This document shows, in pieces, positions 24,405-34,402 of a stretch of DNA of 64,000 nt (positions within the stretch are counted from its first letter, which is position 1; the number at the start of each line of letters is the position of its first letter). This DNA comes from Henckelia pumila (lineage: Eukaryota > Streptophyta > Magnoliopsida > Lamiales > Gesneriaceae). The notes under the pieces are model-generated. The model was given only the letters and a program-made list of their open reading frames with translations, made no database searches and had not been told where the DNA came from. A program made the position numbers and the translations under genes. The DNA is taken from NCBI RefSeq assembly GCF_033568475.1, contig NC_133123.1, forward strand, positions 160,657,753 through 160,721,752, in the 5' to 3' direction.

Positions 24405-24884
24405 AATTTTGCAGTTTAATTCCTGAATTTTGGGCTATTTGTAATTCAGTTCTCGGCTAATTCTTTTAATTCAATTTAAATCTAAATAATTTAAGAATAT
24501 TAGAATTTAAATCTAAACTCCAAAATTCTCAAATTAAATATTCTCGTATTAAAATTAGAAAGGAAAATTGCATTTTAGCGCTTAAAACTTCGATATTTGC
24601 AAATCGGTCTCTGCTCGAGTTTCACTTTCTAACTACTCCTCTTTAAATCTCGGAACGCGGAATTGAAATCTTAAATTCCATAAATCTTCAAGTCAAATAT
24701 TTAATCTGTTAATTTAAGAATTCCCGGAATTGAAATCTCAAAATTCGTAAATTCTCAAATTAACTATTTTCAACTCGGAAATTAAATCTCTAATTTTCAT
24801 AAATTCTCCAATCAATATTTTTCCCAAATTCGGAATTTAAATCTCAATTCCGTAATTAAGAACTTAATATTTTCGGGCCTTACA
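22101..24884 (-). repeat. 5' LTR of element A (uninterrupted)
   Basis: 2,784 bp, TG...CA, without the hAT and gypsy insertions found in the partner LTR. It includes a (TA)n run at about 24366-24401 that is short in the partner (about 17609-17625). The region 22247-22280 keeps the CGCTCGATC inverted repeat. Confidence 0.92.
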
Positions 24885-24889
24885 TATTA

Positions 24890-25320
24890 TGAAAATGGAA
24901 ATATTTTTTTCACTATTTTTTCAGTAAGTCTCTTGTCAGATGATCTCACTAATCTATATCTGAGAGACTAGTTGGCTTAGTTCATACATAATGTGAAAAG
25001 TACCAATATTTATGGCCTGAAAAATAATATTTTTTCATATGTCGATTGACTAGGAGTAAGGACGGATCCAAGACTTGAGTGATTGAGATGCCGCATACCA
25101 AGTGATGGAAATATGCGGTGGCGTCTGAGTTATCAATTTTTAGTATGGAACAATAGTTTCGCTCTTTTGACCTATGGTCTTTGCATTAGTTTCTTTAAAA
25201 AAAAATTATGTTTGAGTGTGAAAAATATAAATGCAAAAAAATTGAAAACTAAAGGACATAATATCTAACATCTAAGTGAAAAAGAATGATTCACGACTGA
25301 TAAATATATATAAGAGTGTC

Positions 25321-25411
<91 letters not shown>

Positions 25412-26154
25412 GTTCGAGGGCCATGAATATCTCTCACTAGCCATTAGCTAGGAAACCAAATTCTAACTTAATAACTCCTAATATGTATAATGTTTTTTTT
25501 AACATTTTCGAGGGCCATGAAGATCTATCACTACTATAGAAACCAAATTTTAATTACTTCATAACAATCCTAATTTCTGTTTTTGGTGTCATTTTATACT
25601 TTGTTTTAAAATTTTATTTAAAGTTCACATGTATTTTTTTTTTTACGAATTTTTTGAATTTTGATCAATACGAAAAAAGCGAGTTAAATAAAATTTAAAA
25701 ATTAAGATTTTGCTCACATTTATCGTCAATAATACATAAAAAAATACAAAAAAATAATTTACCTCAATAATAGATTTTGAAATTGAACAATTAAAAAAAA
25801 ATTGAAGATGAGTGAATTAATCTAGCAACCCAAGACGAATATTAATTCAATGAGCCTAAGACAAATAAATAATATTTTTTTAAGAAAATTAAAAAAACTT
25901 GAAATGTGGACTATGAGATCAAACCAAGAATTTGGTTAACCTGGATGTAGGTCTAATTGTTGACTTCATTAAGTTTGTTGTCTATGCATAGATCCGAATA
26001 TGTAGAAGATTTATATCATAAAATTGACTCGTGAGATTGTATATTTTTTTGTTTGGTTTTTTAAATACAAATAAAAGGAATTTATCTATTTGCATGCTAA
26101 TCAACATAAATTCTTACAAAAGGTCATACCCATTGCCCCTATAATCATCAAGTA
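24890..26154. other. Low-copy spacer, start of duplicated segment I
   Basis: No gene recognised. From about 25965 the sequence matches 46180-46450 (shared blocks include ATTAAGTTTGTTGT, CATAGATCCG, and ACCCATTGCCC), so this belongs to a segment present twice in the window. Confidence 0.6.
25317..25411. repeat. (CA)n/(TA)n microsatellite
   Basis: A short CA run followed by about 40 TA units at 25330-25409. Length in an assembly may be unreliable. Confidence 0.95.
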
Positions 26155-26635
26155 CTAGTGCTTTTACACACGCGTTGCGTGCTTTTGCAGTTTTTTATTA
26201 AATTATTTTGATTTATATTAAAATAGGGGTAACTTCATAATTATAAAAAATAATTAGTGGTCATACTGCAATTGAAATTGGTAAAGATCAAATGATAAAT
26301 ATCTAAAAAAATAAGGATGATTGTACAATTAAAAAAACGATAAATTGCTGAAAAATCCCCAATCCAAACATGTTTTGCTCTCCACTCCCTAGCCACTTTT
26401 TTGTACCACAATTTTTGTTAATTTGTACCACATCTTATATGGTTTTGTACCATATGATGTATAATTTTGTACCACATTTTATGACTAGGGACCCCAAAAC
26501 AAAACATGTTTGCATTTGGGGATTTTTCAGCAAATTGCCCTTAAAAAAACAAAATAATAAAAAAATAAAAAAAAAGGAAAAAATGAGCCACACCACGGTA
26601 CAGGTTGGGGCGGAACTTTAATAAGATGGTATAGA
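26155..26635 (-). mobile_element. Non-autonomous Helitron, 481 bp
   Basis: On the minus strand it starts TCTATACCATCTTATTAAAG, the typical plant Helitron 5' end. It finishes with a GC-rich hairpin (CACGC-gtt-GCGTG on the plus strand, about 26168-26180) followed by a short spacer and CTAG. It sits between a host A and T with no target duplication. The homologous segment near 46460-46500 lacks it. There is no Rep/helicase coding capacity, so it depends on an autonomous Helitron elsewhere. Confidence 0.85.
26342..26537. mobile_element. MITE nested inside the Helitron
   Basis: Inverted ends of about 35 bp share TTGCTGAAAAATCCCCAA and then AAACATGTTTTG. Between them are four TTTGTACCA repeats. 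No coding capacity. The boundaries are approximate because the flanking bases are A/T-rich and I see no clean target duplication. Confidence 0.7.
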
Positions 26636-27125
26636 TGAATGTAACTATTCGACAAGTGCTATTATTGTTGTTGTGCAGAGTACGTAAATTGTCGCGAATG
26701 GTCATTTCCATCGCCCGACAAGCATTTATACAATTAATTTGTGGGTAAGTAGATATTCAATTCGAAGAAAAGTATCATTATCTGTTTGTTGGGAATAAAT
26801 GCAAATGGAACCAGGAAAAATAGACAACCGAAAACTTAAAAAGAAAATCTTTAAAAAAAAATAAATAAAAACACCCTCATGATAATTGACAAGAAAAATG
26901 AGCTGAATTTCTGTATTTTAAAATAGGAAATATAGCTAAAATGATTCTAAAAGTTTGTCATTTTGTGTTTTGTTCCTGTAAGTATTCAAATTTGGATTTT
27001 GATCCTATAAGTTATGTTATGTTTTTATTTTTGCTCTTTTTTTCTTCATGGAGTGTTGACGTGACATTGAAAAATACTGACGTGAGAGCTGAAAATGCTT
27101 ACATAACACTAAAAAATGATGATAT
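26636..27125. other. Low-copy spacer with the left half of a Mutator-like MITE
   Basis: 26640-26830 matches 46990-47180 (for example GAGTACGTAAATTGTC and TCATTATCTGTTTGTTGGG). From about 26930 the sequence has the 'gttcctgtaag...gatcctataag...tgacgtgacat' pattern of the Mutator-like MITEs found at 37-39.6 kb. Similar complementary sequence at 34225-34320 suggests one MITE split by the copia complex. No gene. Confidence 0.5.
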
Positions 27126-27590
27126 TGTTGGAAAAAAAATATAATAGGATGATTGGTTTTGAATGAGAATTTGATGCATCTTTTCTAGATGAAAGTTTGC
27201 ATCCTTTCGGTCCGAACCATTGCATCCTTTCGGTCGAGTGTGCATCCAACTGATGCATCCGTCCGCATGCAACTGTCCAACGTCTATAAATAGACCACCC
27301 CACTTGCATTCATTCTCACTAATTCACTCATTCCTTTCTTCTCTTGTCTTGCATAGAGAGTTCTGATCTCTCTCCCTTCTCTTGCTTAAAAAGTTTCTGA
27401 AAATACTTTGTGTTCGAAGTTCTTCGAGTTTGTAGTGTTACTACTCGAGGTTGTCAGCGTTCTATCTTGGGAGACATTTTGCGCTAAACCCGTAAACACC
27501 TAGGCGGGGCAAATCTGTCTTAAAGATAGAGAGTTAAACTCTCGGCTCACTGTTGTTGTGTCATTCATTGCGCATTGTGGTTCTTCGTGA
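27126..27590 (+). repeat. Copia-type LTR, plus orientation, right end unclear
   Basis: Starts TGTTGGAAAAA and contains a clear plus-strand TATA box (27285-27292) followed by a typical LTR leader. The first 50 bp resemble the LTR start at about 31613 read on the minus strand (shared TTGAATGAGA and TTGATGC). It therefore belongs to the same copia family as the adjacent pol copies but points the opposite way. The right boundary is approximate because no CA end plus primer site follows. The sequence runs directly into the 3' end of copia copy 1. Confidence 0.6.
27285..27292 (+). promoter_or_regulatory. TATA box of the plus-strand copia LTR
   Basis: TATAAATA preceded by GC-richer sequence and followed by a pyrimidine-rich leader. 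Confidence 0.6.
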
Positions 27591-27594
27591 TACT

Positions 27595-30500
27595 TTTGAT
27601 AAAAATTTTTAAATTTGTAGATTTTAATCTCATTCCTCTTGATAAGCAGTTTACTTGATCTCTCCCTAAACCTTTTGTCAATGGATCCTCTAAATTATCT
27701 TTTGATTTTACATAATCAACTGCGATAACTCTATTTGAGATCAACTGCCTAATGGTATTATGTCTTCGACGTATGTGTCTTGACTTATCATTATACATAC
27801 TACTTTGTGCCCTACCTATAGCCGACTGACTATAAAAAATGTATCATTATTGCTGGCACTGGTTTCGTCCAATACGGAATATCTTCTAGGAAATTACGAC
27901 TCATTCCTCTTATTCTCCCGCTTTGTCTAGAGCTATGAATTCCGATTCTATAGTTGAACGAGCTATACACGTTTGTTTAGAGGATTTTCACGACACAGCT
28001 CCTCCACCGATGGTGAACACATATCCACTTATGGACTTCGAGTCTTTTGTGTCGGAAATCCAATTTGCATCACAATATCCTTCAAGTACAGAAGGATATG
28101 TTGCATAATGTAATCCATAGTCCATTGAATACTTTAAGTATTTAAATACTCTTTCCAATGCTTTCCAATGATCATGACTAGGATTACTTGTGAATCTACT
28201 CAATTTATTTATTGAGTAAGCAATATCAGGATGAGTACAATTTTTAATATACATTAAACTTCCAATAATCCTTTTATATTGGTGTTGAGATACGGGTTCA
28301 CCACGATTTTTAGATAAATGTAAATTTAAATCTACAGGTGATCTAACCGGCGTAACATCATACGCATTGAATTTCCTAAGTACTTTCTCAATATAATGAG
28401 ATTGTGTTAGGGTAATTCCTTCATACGTTTTTTCAATCTTAATTCCTAAGATAACGTCTGCTTTTTCCATATCTTTCATGTCAAAATGTTTTGTCAACAT
28501 TTTCTTAGTATTCATGATGATATCATTACTACTACCCATTATGAGCATGTCATCTACGTATAGACAAACAATTACATATGAGTCATGTGTGCCATTTATA
28601 TAAACACATTTATCACACTCATTAATTTTGAATCCATTTGACATCATTGTTTTGTCAAATTTTTCATGTCATTGTTTAGGAGCTTGTTTTAGTCCATACA
28701 ATGACTTAACGAGTCGACACACTTTTTTTTCTTGACCAGGAGCAATAAAACCTTCAGGTTGTTCCATATATATTTCTTCTTCCAACTCACCATTTAAAAA
28801 TGCCGTCTTTACATCCATTTGATGAATTTTGAGATTATTTAAAGCAGCAATTGCTATAAGTGCTCGAATAGACGTTATTCTCGTAACAGGTGAATATGTA
28901 TCGAAGAAATCCAGCCCTTCTTTTTCTCTAAATCCTTTAGCCACTAACCTTGCTTTGTATTTTTCAACATATCCATAGCTTTGTATTTTCTTTTTAGGAT
29001 CCATTTGGATGATGGAATCTATTTCACTGTTAATGGCCTCTTTCCAAAGCGGAGCGTCAGGACTAGATAACGCTTCGCTTAAGGTCCTTGGATCATTTTC
29101 TATAGCATAACTAAGAAAATCAGGACCAAAAGTTTTAGCTATCTTAGCTCTCTTACTACGCCTTGGTTCGTCACTTTCATGAGTTTCCTCATTAGTGGAT
29201 TCATGAACTCTTTTTAAAGAGTTCTTTTCTTTCCCTTCCTTACAAGGAAAGACGTTCTCAAAAAATGCAGCATTCCTTGATTCAATAATCGTATTTTAAT
29301 CTATATCAAGAATCATTGACTTGTGCACTAGGAATCTATATGCACTACTGTTGTTTGCATATCCAATAAAGATGCAATCTACAATCTTGGGTCCAATCTT
29401 CACTTGTTTTGGCTTAGGTATTTCTACTTTCGCCAAACACCCCCACAATTTCAAGTATTTGTATGAAGGCTTATGTCATTTCCACAATTCGTAAGGAGTT
29501 TCATTCTTCTTTTTATGTGGAATTTTGTTAAGAATATGATTGCCGAAAGTATTTCTTCCCCCACAAGTTTTGGGGTAGTTCAGAACTTATTAGCATGACA
29601 TTCATCATTTCTTTCAATGTACGGTTTTTCCTTTCTGCGACACCATTAGATTGTGGTGAATAACGAGTCGTTGTTTGATGAATAATGCCTGATTCATTGC
29701 AAAATTCTTTAAACGGAGCAACCTATTCACCTCCTCTATCACTACGATTCTTCTTGATTCGTTTGCCTAATTGATTTTCAACTTCATTCTTATAGGTCTT
29801 AAATGCTTCAAGAGCTTCATCTTTGCTTCTTAAAAAAAACACATAACAGAATCTTGTGCAATCATCAATGAATGTAATAAAGTACATTTTTTCACCTCTA
29901 GTTTATACAAACTTTAAATCACAAACGTCAGTGTGAATTAGTTCTAGAGGTATTGTACTTCTTTCCACCGTGTGAAAAAGTACTTTAGTCAATTTTGCCT
30001 CAACACATAATTCACATTTGTGTTTAGAATCAATCTTAGTCATTGGAATAAGATTTAATTTTCCAAGTTTCCTCAAAGTGTTGAAGTTAACATGTCCTAA
30101 TCTAGTATGCCATAAATTAGAACATTCAACCAAGTAATTCAAAGCATTAACTTTATTACTTTCAATCTTGCGAAGTACATTCATTACATTCATTTTGAAC
30201 AGTCCCTTTTCAATATATCCTTTTCCTAGGAACTGTCCATTTTTCATGATTACAACTTTTTCGGCTTCAAACAATATTCTAAATTCGGCCTTAACCAGCC
30301 TAGAACCCGATACAAGATTCTTACTTATGTCCGGAATATGAAGGACATCAATCAGAGTAAGCTCATTTCCCGAAGTCATCTTGATCACCACTTTGCCTAA
30401 GCCAACAATGTTGGAAGTCTCATTGTTACCCATATAGAGTTGTCTTCCACTTATAGGAGTATACATCGAGAATAACTCCTTGTCAGCACAGATATGTCGG

Positions 30501-31503
30501 GTGGCTTCGGTGTCAATAAACCATTCTCTAGGATGATCAACCATGTTAGCCTCGAAGACCATTGCTGACAGATCTAACTCTGACAAGTCAACAGGCACAG
30601 ATCTGTGTTGGACAACATTTGCCCGGAACTGATTGTCCTTCTTTGGTACGCGACAATCCTTGGCTTTGTGGTTTGTCTTTCCATAATTCCAACAGGTTTC
30701 TTTCCATTTCTTGTTCTTCCCTTGCTTCACATCTTTTCCAAACTTCTTCCTTTTCTTCGTAGCGTTTGACTCGACTAAATTAGCTTTTGCTTCCATAGGA
30801 ATCTTCCCGGCTTTAATCTCCGGCTTGCAATTGTCTTCCTCAATTCTCAGTCTGACGATTAAGTCCTCGAGCCCCATTTCTTTGTGTTTATGATTTAAAT
30901 AGTTTTTAAACTCCTTCCATAAAGGCGGTAGCTTTTCGATCAAGGCCACAACCTGGAAGGATTCACTTAGCATCATCCCTTCGGACATTATGTCATGGAG
31001 GATTATATGAAATTCTTGCACTTGGTTTATCACCGTTTTGGTATCAACCATCTTGAATTCGAGGAACCTTCCGACTACAAATTTCTTTGAACCGGCATCC
31101 TCCGTCTTGTATTTCTTTTCTAAGAACTCCCAAATTTCCTTAGTCGTCTTGGTTGCAGAGTATACGCTATACAACGTATTGTCCAACCCATTCAGTATGT
31201 AGTTCCGGCACAAGAAGTTGTTGTGAGACCATGCATCGAAAGCAGACCTTTGCTTGTGTGTCAGCATTTGGTGCCGGAACAGCAACAACTTCCTTCAAAA
31301 ACCTTGCAAGATGAAGTGTTGTGAGGTAAAACAACATCTTTTGTTGCCATGTTTTGAAGTCAGTACCGGAGAACTTCTCAGGTTTCTCGGCATGCGCATT
31401 AGAAGCGGCAGGGGCCTTGACAACGACAGATGTAATAGGTGGCGGCGTGACAGAGGGTGGCGGCGTGACAGGGGTTGGCTGAACTGGTGGAACATCAGCC
31501 ATG
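27595..31503 (-). pseudogene. Copia gag-pol pseudogene, copy 1
   Basis: The gag start MADVPPVQP is at 31503. A frameshift near 31255 leads into a 461-codon open stretch (29903-31288) with gag, a zinc knuckle lacking its second Cys (CWNYGKTNHKAKDC), a protease motif altered from D-T-G to D-T-E (WFIDTEATRHIC), and a GAG-pre-integrase block (LWHTRLGHVNF...CELC). The integrase core (29000-29900) is riddled with stops, for example RSDRGGE-stop near 29730. Reverse transcriptase ([11 protein letters not shown], about 28555) and RNase H (YCDANWISD) follow, with TGA at 28669-28671 replacing the Trp after APKQ. Copia domain order is respected. The 3' end is cut at about 27600, so this copy lacks its own 3' UTR and 3' LTR. 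Confidence 0.88.
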
Positions 31504-31613
31504 ATAACAAAAAAAAATCTGTCTTTAGTGTCATCTATTCCCACATTTTACCAATGTGGGACAATGAGCATCAATCTCATTCAAACTATCCAACTTGTCC
31601 AACAATTTTTTCA
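31504..31613 (-). repeat. Truncated copia LTR start between two copies
   Basis: On the minus strand a purine tract (GTGGGGGA) is followed by TTGTTGAAAAAATTG, the beginning of an LTR. After only about 110 bp comes the gag start codon of copy 1. A full LTR, its R/U5 part and a primer site are missing, so a deletion or recombination fused the 3' end of copy 2 to the gag of copy 1. Confidence 0.5.
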
Positions 31614-32139
31614 ACAATCCCCCACATGAATGTGAATTTATGCGAATATGTATGCATATGCTAAATTAGAGTTTCTTACGAAAATTATTGCATTGGAAGA
31701 GGTAGCTTGCGACTTTGAACCTTCCTTAGTGAAATACTATCGGATTTACTAGGCTGCCTAGTGAACGTGATGTCTTTAACTATTCAGCCGTTGATGTAAA
31801 CCAAGACAACAGTATTCACACAATAATTTTTTTCACACTTTATTTGTTCTCATGGTTTTGTCCGTTTTGGCCATGGACAACATCTTGGATTCTTAAGTGT
31901 TTCGTTAAAACGTCCCGTCATCACAATTAAATAGGTGACCTCCTATTATATGAGTATCCTGCCATACCATATTTCTTAATGAAATATAGGATAATTAAAA
32001 GTTTGTAAAAACTTAATCTCACTACTTGCACAAGTTGCACTTTTATCCTAGGAATGAGAATAGAACGAAGTTCTAAGTGCAAGCGAACATTCATAACTTG
32101 ATTTTCCCGTTGAACCAAGATCTTGGGATCTCCAATCTA
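31614..32139 (-). other. Copia 3' untranslated region (copy 2)
   Basis: About 520 bp between the end of the RNase H frame and the purine tract. No coding capacity. The length is usual for the 3' UTR of some plant copia families. Confidence 0.5.
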
Positions 32140-34222
32140 CAAGGTTAGGTTTCCGCTATGAATATTCTTTAATTTTGTAGGTTTTAATCTCATTTCTCTT
32201 GATAAGCAGTTTACTTGATCTCTCCCTAAACCTTTTGTCAACGGATCCGCTAAGTTATCTTTTGATTTTACATAATCAACTGCGATAACACCATTTGAGA
32301 TCAACTGCCTAATGGTACTATGTCTTCGACGTATTTGTCTTGACTTACCATTATACATACTACTTTGTGCCCTACCTATAGCCGACTGACTATCGCAATG
32401 TATCATTATTGCTGGCACTGGTTTCGTCCAACACGGAATATCTTCTAGGAAATTACGAAGTCATTCCACTTCTTCTCCCGCTTTGTCTAAAGCCATGAAT
32501 TCCGATTCCATTGTTGAATGAGCTATACACGTTTGTTTAGAGGATTTCCACGACACAGCTCCTCTACCGATGTTGAACACATATCCACTTGTGGACTTCG
32601 AGTTTTTTGTGTCTGAAATCCAATTTGCGTCACAATATCCTTCAAGTACAGAAGGATATGTTGCATAATGTAATCCATAGTCCATTGAATACTTTAAGTA
32701 TTTAAATATTCTTTTCAATGCTTTCCAATGATCATGACTAGGATTACTTGTGAATCTACTCAATTTATTTATTGAGTAAGCAATATCAGGACTAGTACAA
32801 TTTGTAATATACATTAGACTTCCAATAATACTTGCATATTGTTGTTGAGATACGGGTTCACCTCGATTTTTAGATAAATGTAAATTTAAATCTATGGGTC
32901 ATCTTACCGGCGTAACATTATACGCATTGAATTTCCTAAGTACTTTCTCAATATAATGAGATTGTGTTAGGGTAATTCCTTCAGACGTTTTTTCAATCTT
33001 AATTCCTAAGATAACGTCTGCTTTTCCCATATCTTTCATGTCAAAATGTTTTGTCAACATTTTCTTAGTATTCATGATGATATCATGACTACTACCCATT
33101 ATGAGCATGTCATCTACGTATAGACAGACAATTACATATGAGTCAGGTGTGCCCTTTATATAAACACATTTATCACACTCGTTAATATTGAATCCATTTG
33201 ACATCATTGTTTTGTCAAATTTTTCATGTCATTGTTTAGGAGCTTGTTTTAGTCCATACAATGACTTAACGAGTCGACACACTTTCTTTTCTTGACCAGG
33301 AGCAATAAAACCATCAGGTTGTTCCATATATATTTCTTATTCCAACTCACCATTTAAAAATTCTGTCTTTACATCCATTTAATGAATTTCGAGATTATTT
33401 AAAGCAGCAATTGCTATAAGTGCTCGAATAGACGTTATTCAACAGGTGAATATGTATCAAAGAAATCCAACCCTTTTTTTTTTTGTCTAAATCCTTTAGT
33501 CACTAACCTTGCTTTGTATTTTTCAACAGATCCATCAGCCTTGTATTTCCTTTTTAGGATCCATTTGCATCCTAAAGGTTTTCTTCCTGGTGGGAGATCC
33601 ACTAATTCCCAAGTATGATTTTGTATGATGGAATCTATTTCACTGTTTATGGCCTCTTTCCAAAGCGGAGCGTCAGGACTAGATAGCGCTTCGCTTAAGG
33701 TCCTTGGATCATTTTCTATAGCATAACTAAGAAAATCAGGACCAAAAGTTTTAGCTATCTTAGCTCTCTTACTACGCCTTGGTTCTTCACTTTCATGAGT
33801 TTTCTCATTAGTGGATTCATGAACTCTTTTGGAAGAGCTCTTTTCTTTTCCTTCTTTACAAAGAAAGACGTTCTCAAAAAATACAGCATTCCTTGATTCA
33901 ATAATGGTATTTTCATTTATATCAGGAATCACTGACTTGTGCACTAGGAATCTATATGCACTACTGTTGTTTGCATATCCAATGAAAATGCAATCTACAG
34001 TCTTAGGTACAATCTTCACTTGTTTTGGCTTTGGTATTTCTACTTTTGCCAAACACCCCCACACTTTCAAGTATTTGTATGAGGGCTTATGTCCTTTCCA
34101 CAATTCGTAAGGAGTTTCATTCTTCTTTTTATGTGGAATTTGTTAAGAAAATGATTTGCCGAAAGTATTGCTTCCCCCCACAAGTTTTGGGGTAGTCCAG
34201 AACTTATTAGCATGGCATTAAC
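32140..34222 (-). pseudogene. Copia pol fragment, copy 2 (integrase C-terminus to RNase H)
   Basis: Copy 2 is closely similar to copy 1 but starts abruptly within integrase (homology begins at about 34222, NAMLISSGLPQNLWGEA). Integrase C-terminus and RT N-terminus are open at 33435-34103, then a small deletion near 33440 shifts the frame. RT continues at 32899-33207 ([11 protein letters not shown]) and RNase H at 32137-32814. The Trp-to-TGA change at 33229-33231 is the same as in copy 1. There is no gag, no protease and no 5' LTR. Confidence 0.85.
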
Positions 34223-34397
34223 ATAACTTACAAGATCAAAATTCAAAATTAAATACTTAATTACATGACCCACACAAATGAACAAATTTGCAAGACTATT
34301 TTGATTATTATCCTTTTAAAATATAAAATCACTCTCCCTCATGATAATTTCATGTTGTTACTATGAATCTTTTTTAATTCTTTTTAATATGCTCACT
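34223..34397. other. Spacer with MITE remnant
   Basis: 34225-34320 looks like the right half of a Mutator-like MITE (complement of 'gatcttgtaagt'). 34322-34350 (TATAAAATCACTCTCCCTC) matches 47208-47225, showing where segment I resumes after the copia complex. No gene. Confidence 0.5.
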
Positions 34398-34402
34398 ATA
34401 GC

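Larger units (their letters stand above)
4356..24884 (-). mobile_element. Element A: Ty3/gypsy-type LTR retrotransposon, decayed, with two nested insertions
   Basis: The element reads on the minus strand. Its 5' LTR is 22101-24884, followed by a primer site at 22084-22095, a 4-kb interior, a purine tract at 18110-18126, and a 3' LTR at 4356-18109. The LTRs run TGTAAGGCCCG...CCCCACA in element orientation. The five bases before 4356 and after 24884 are both TATTA, a 5-bp target duplication, which confirms a single insertion. Removing the hAT (3,693 + 8 bp) and the gypsy (7,283 + 5 bp) from the left LTR leaves about 2,764 bp, matching the 2,784-bp right LTR. The original element was therefore about 9.5 kb. 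The interior is collinear with that of element B. No open polyprotein frame remains, so it cannot move on its own. Confidence 0.9.

Noticed and set aside
26875..34349. CCCTCATGATAATT on both sides of the copia complex as a 14-bp target duplication
   Set aside because: Too long for LTR elements, not at any element boundary, and the second segment already has a similar string, so it is probably part of the older local sequence.
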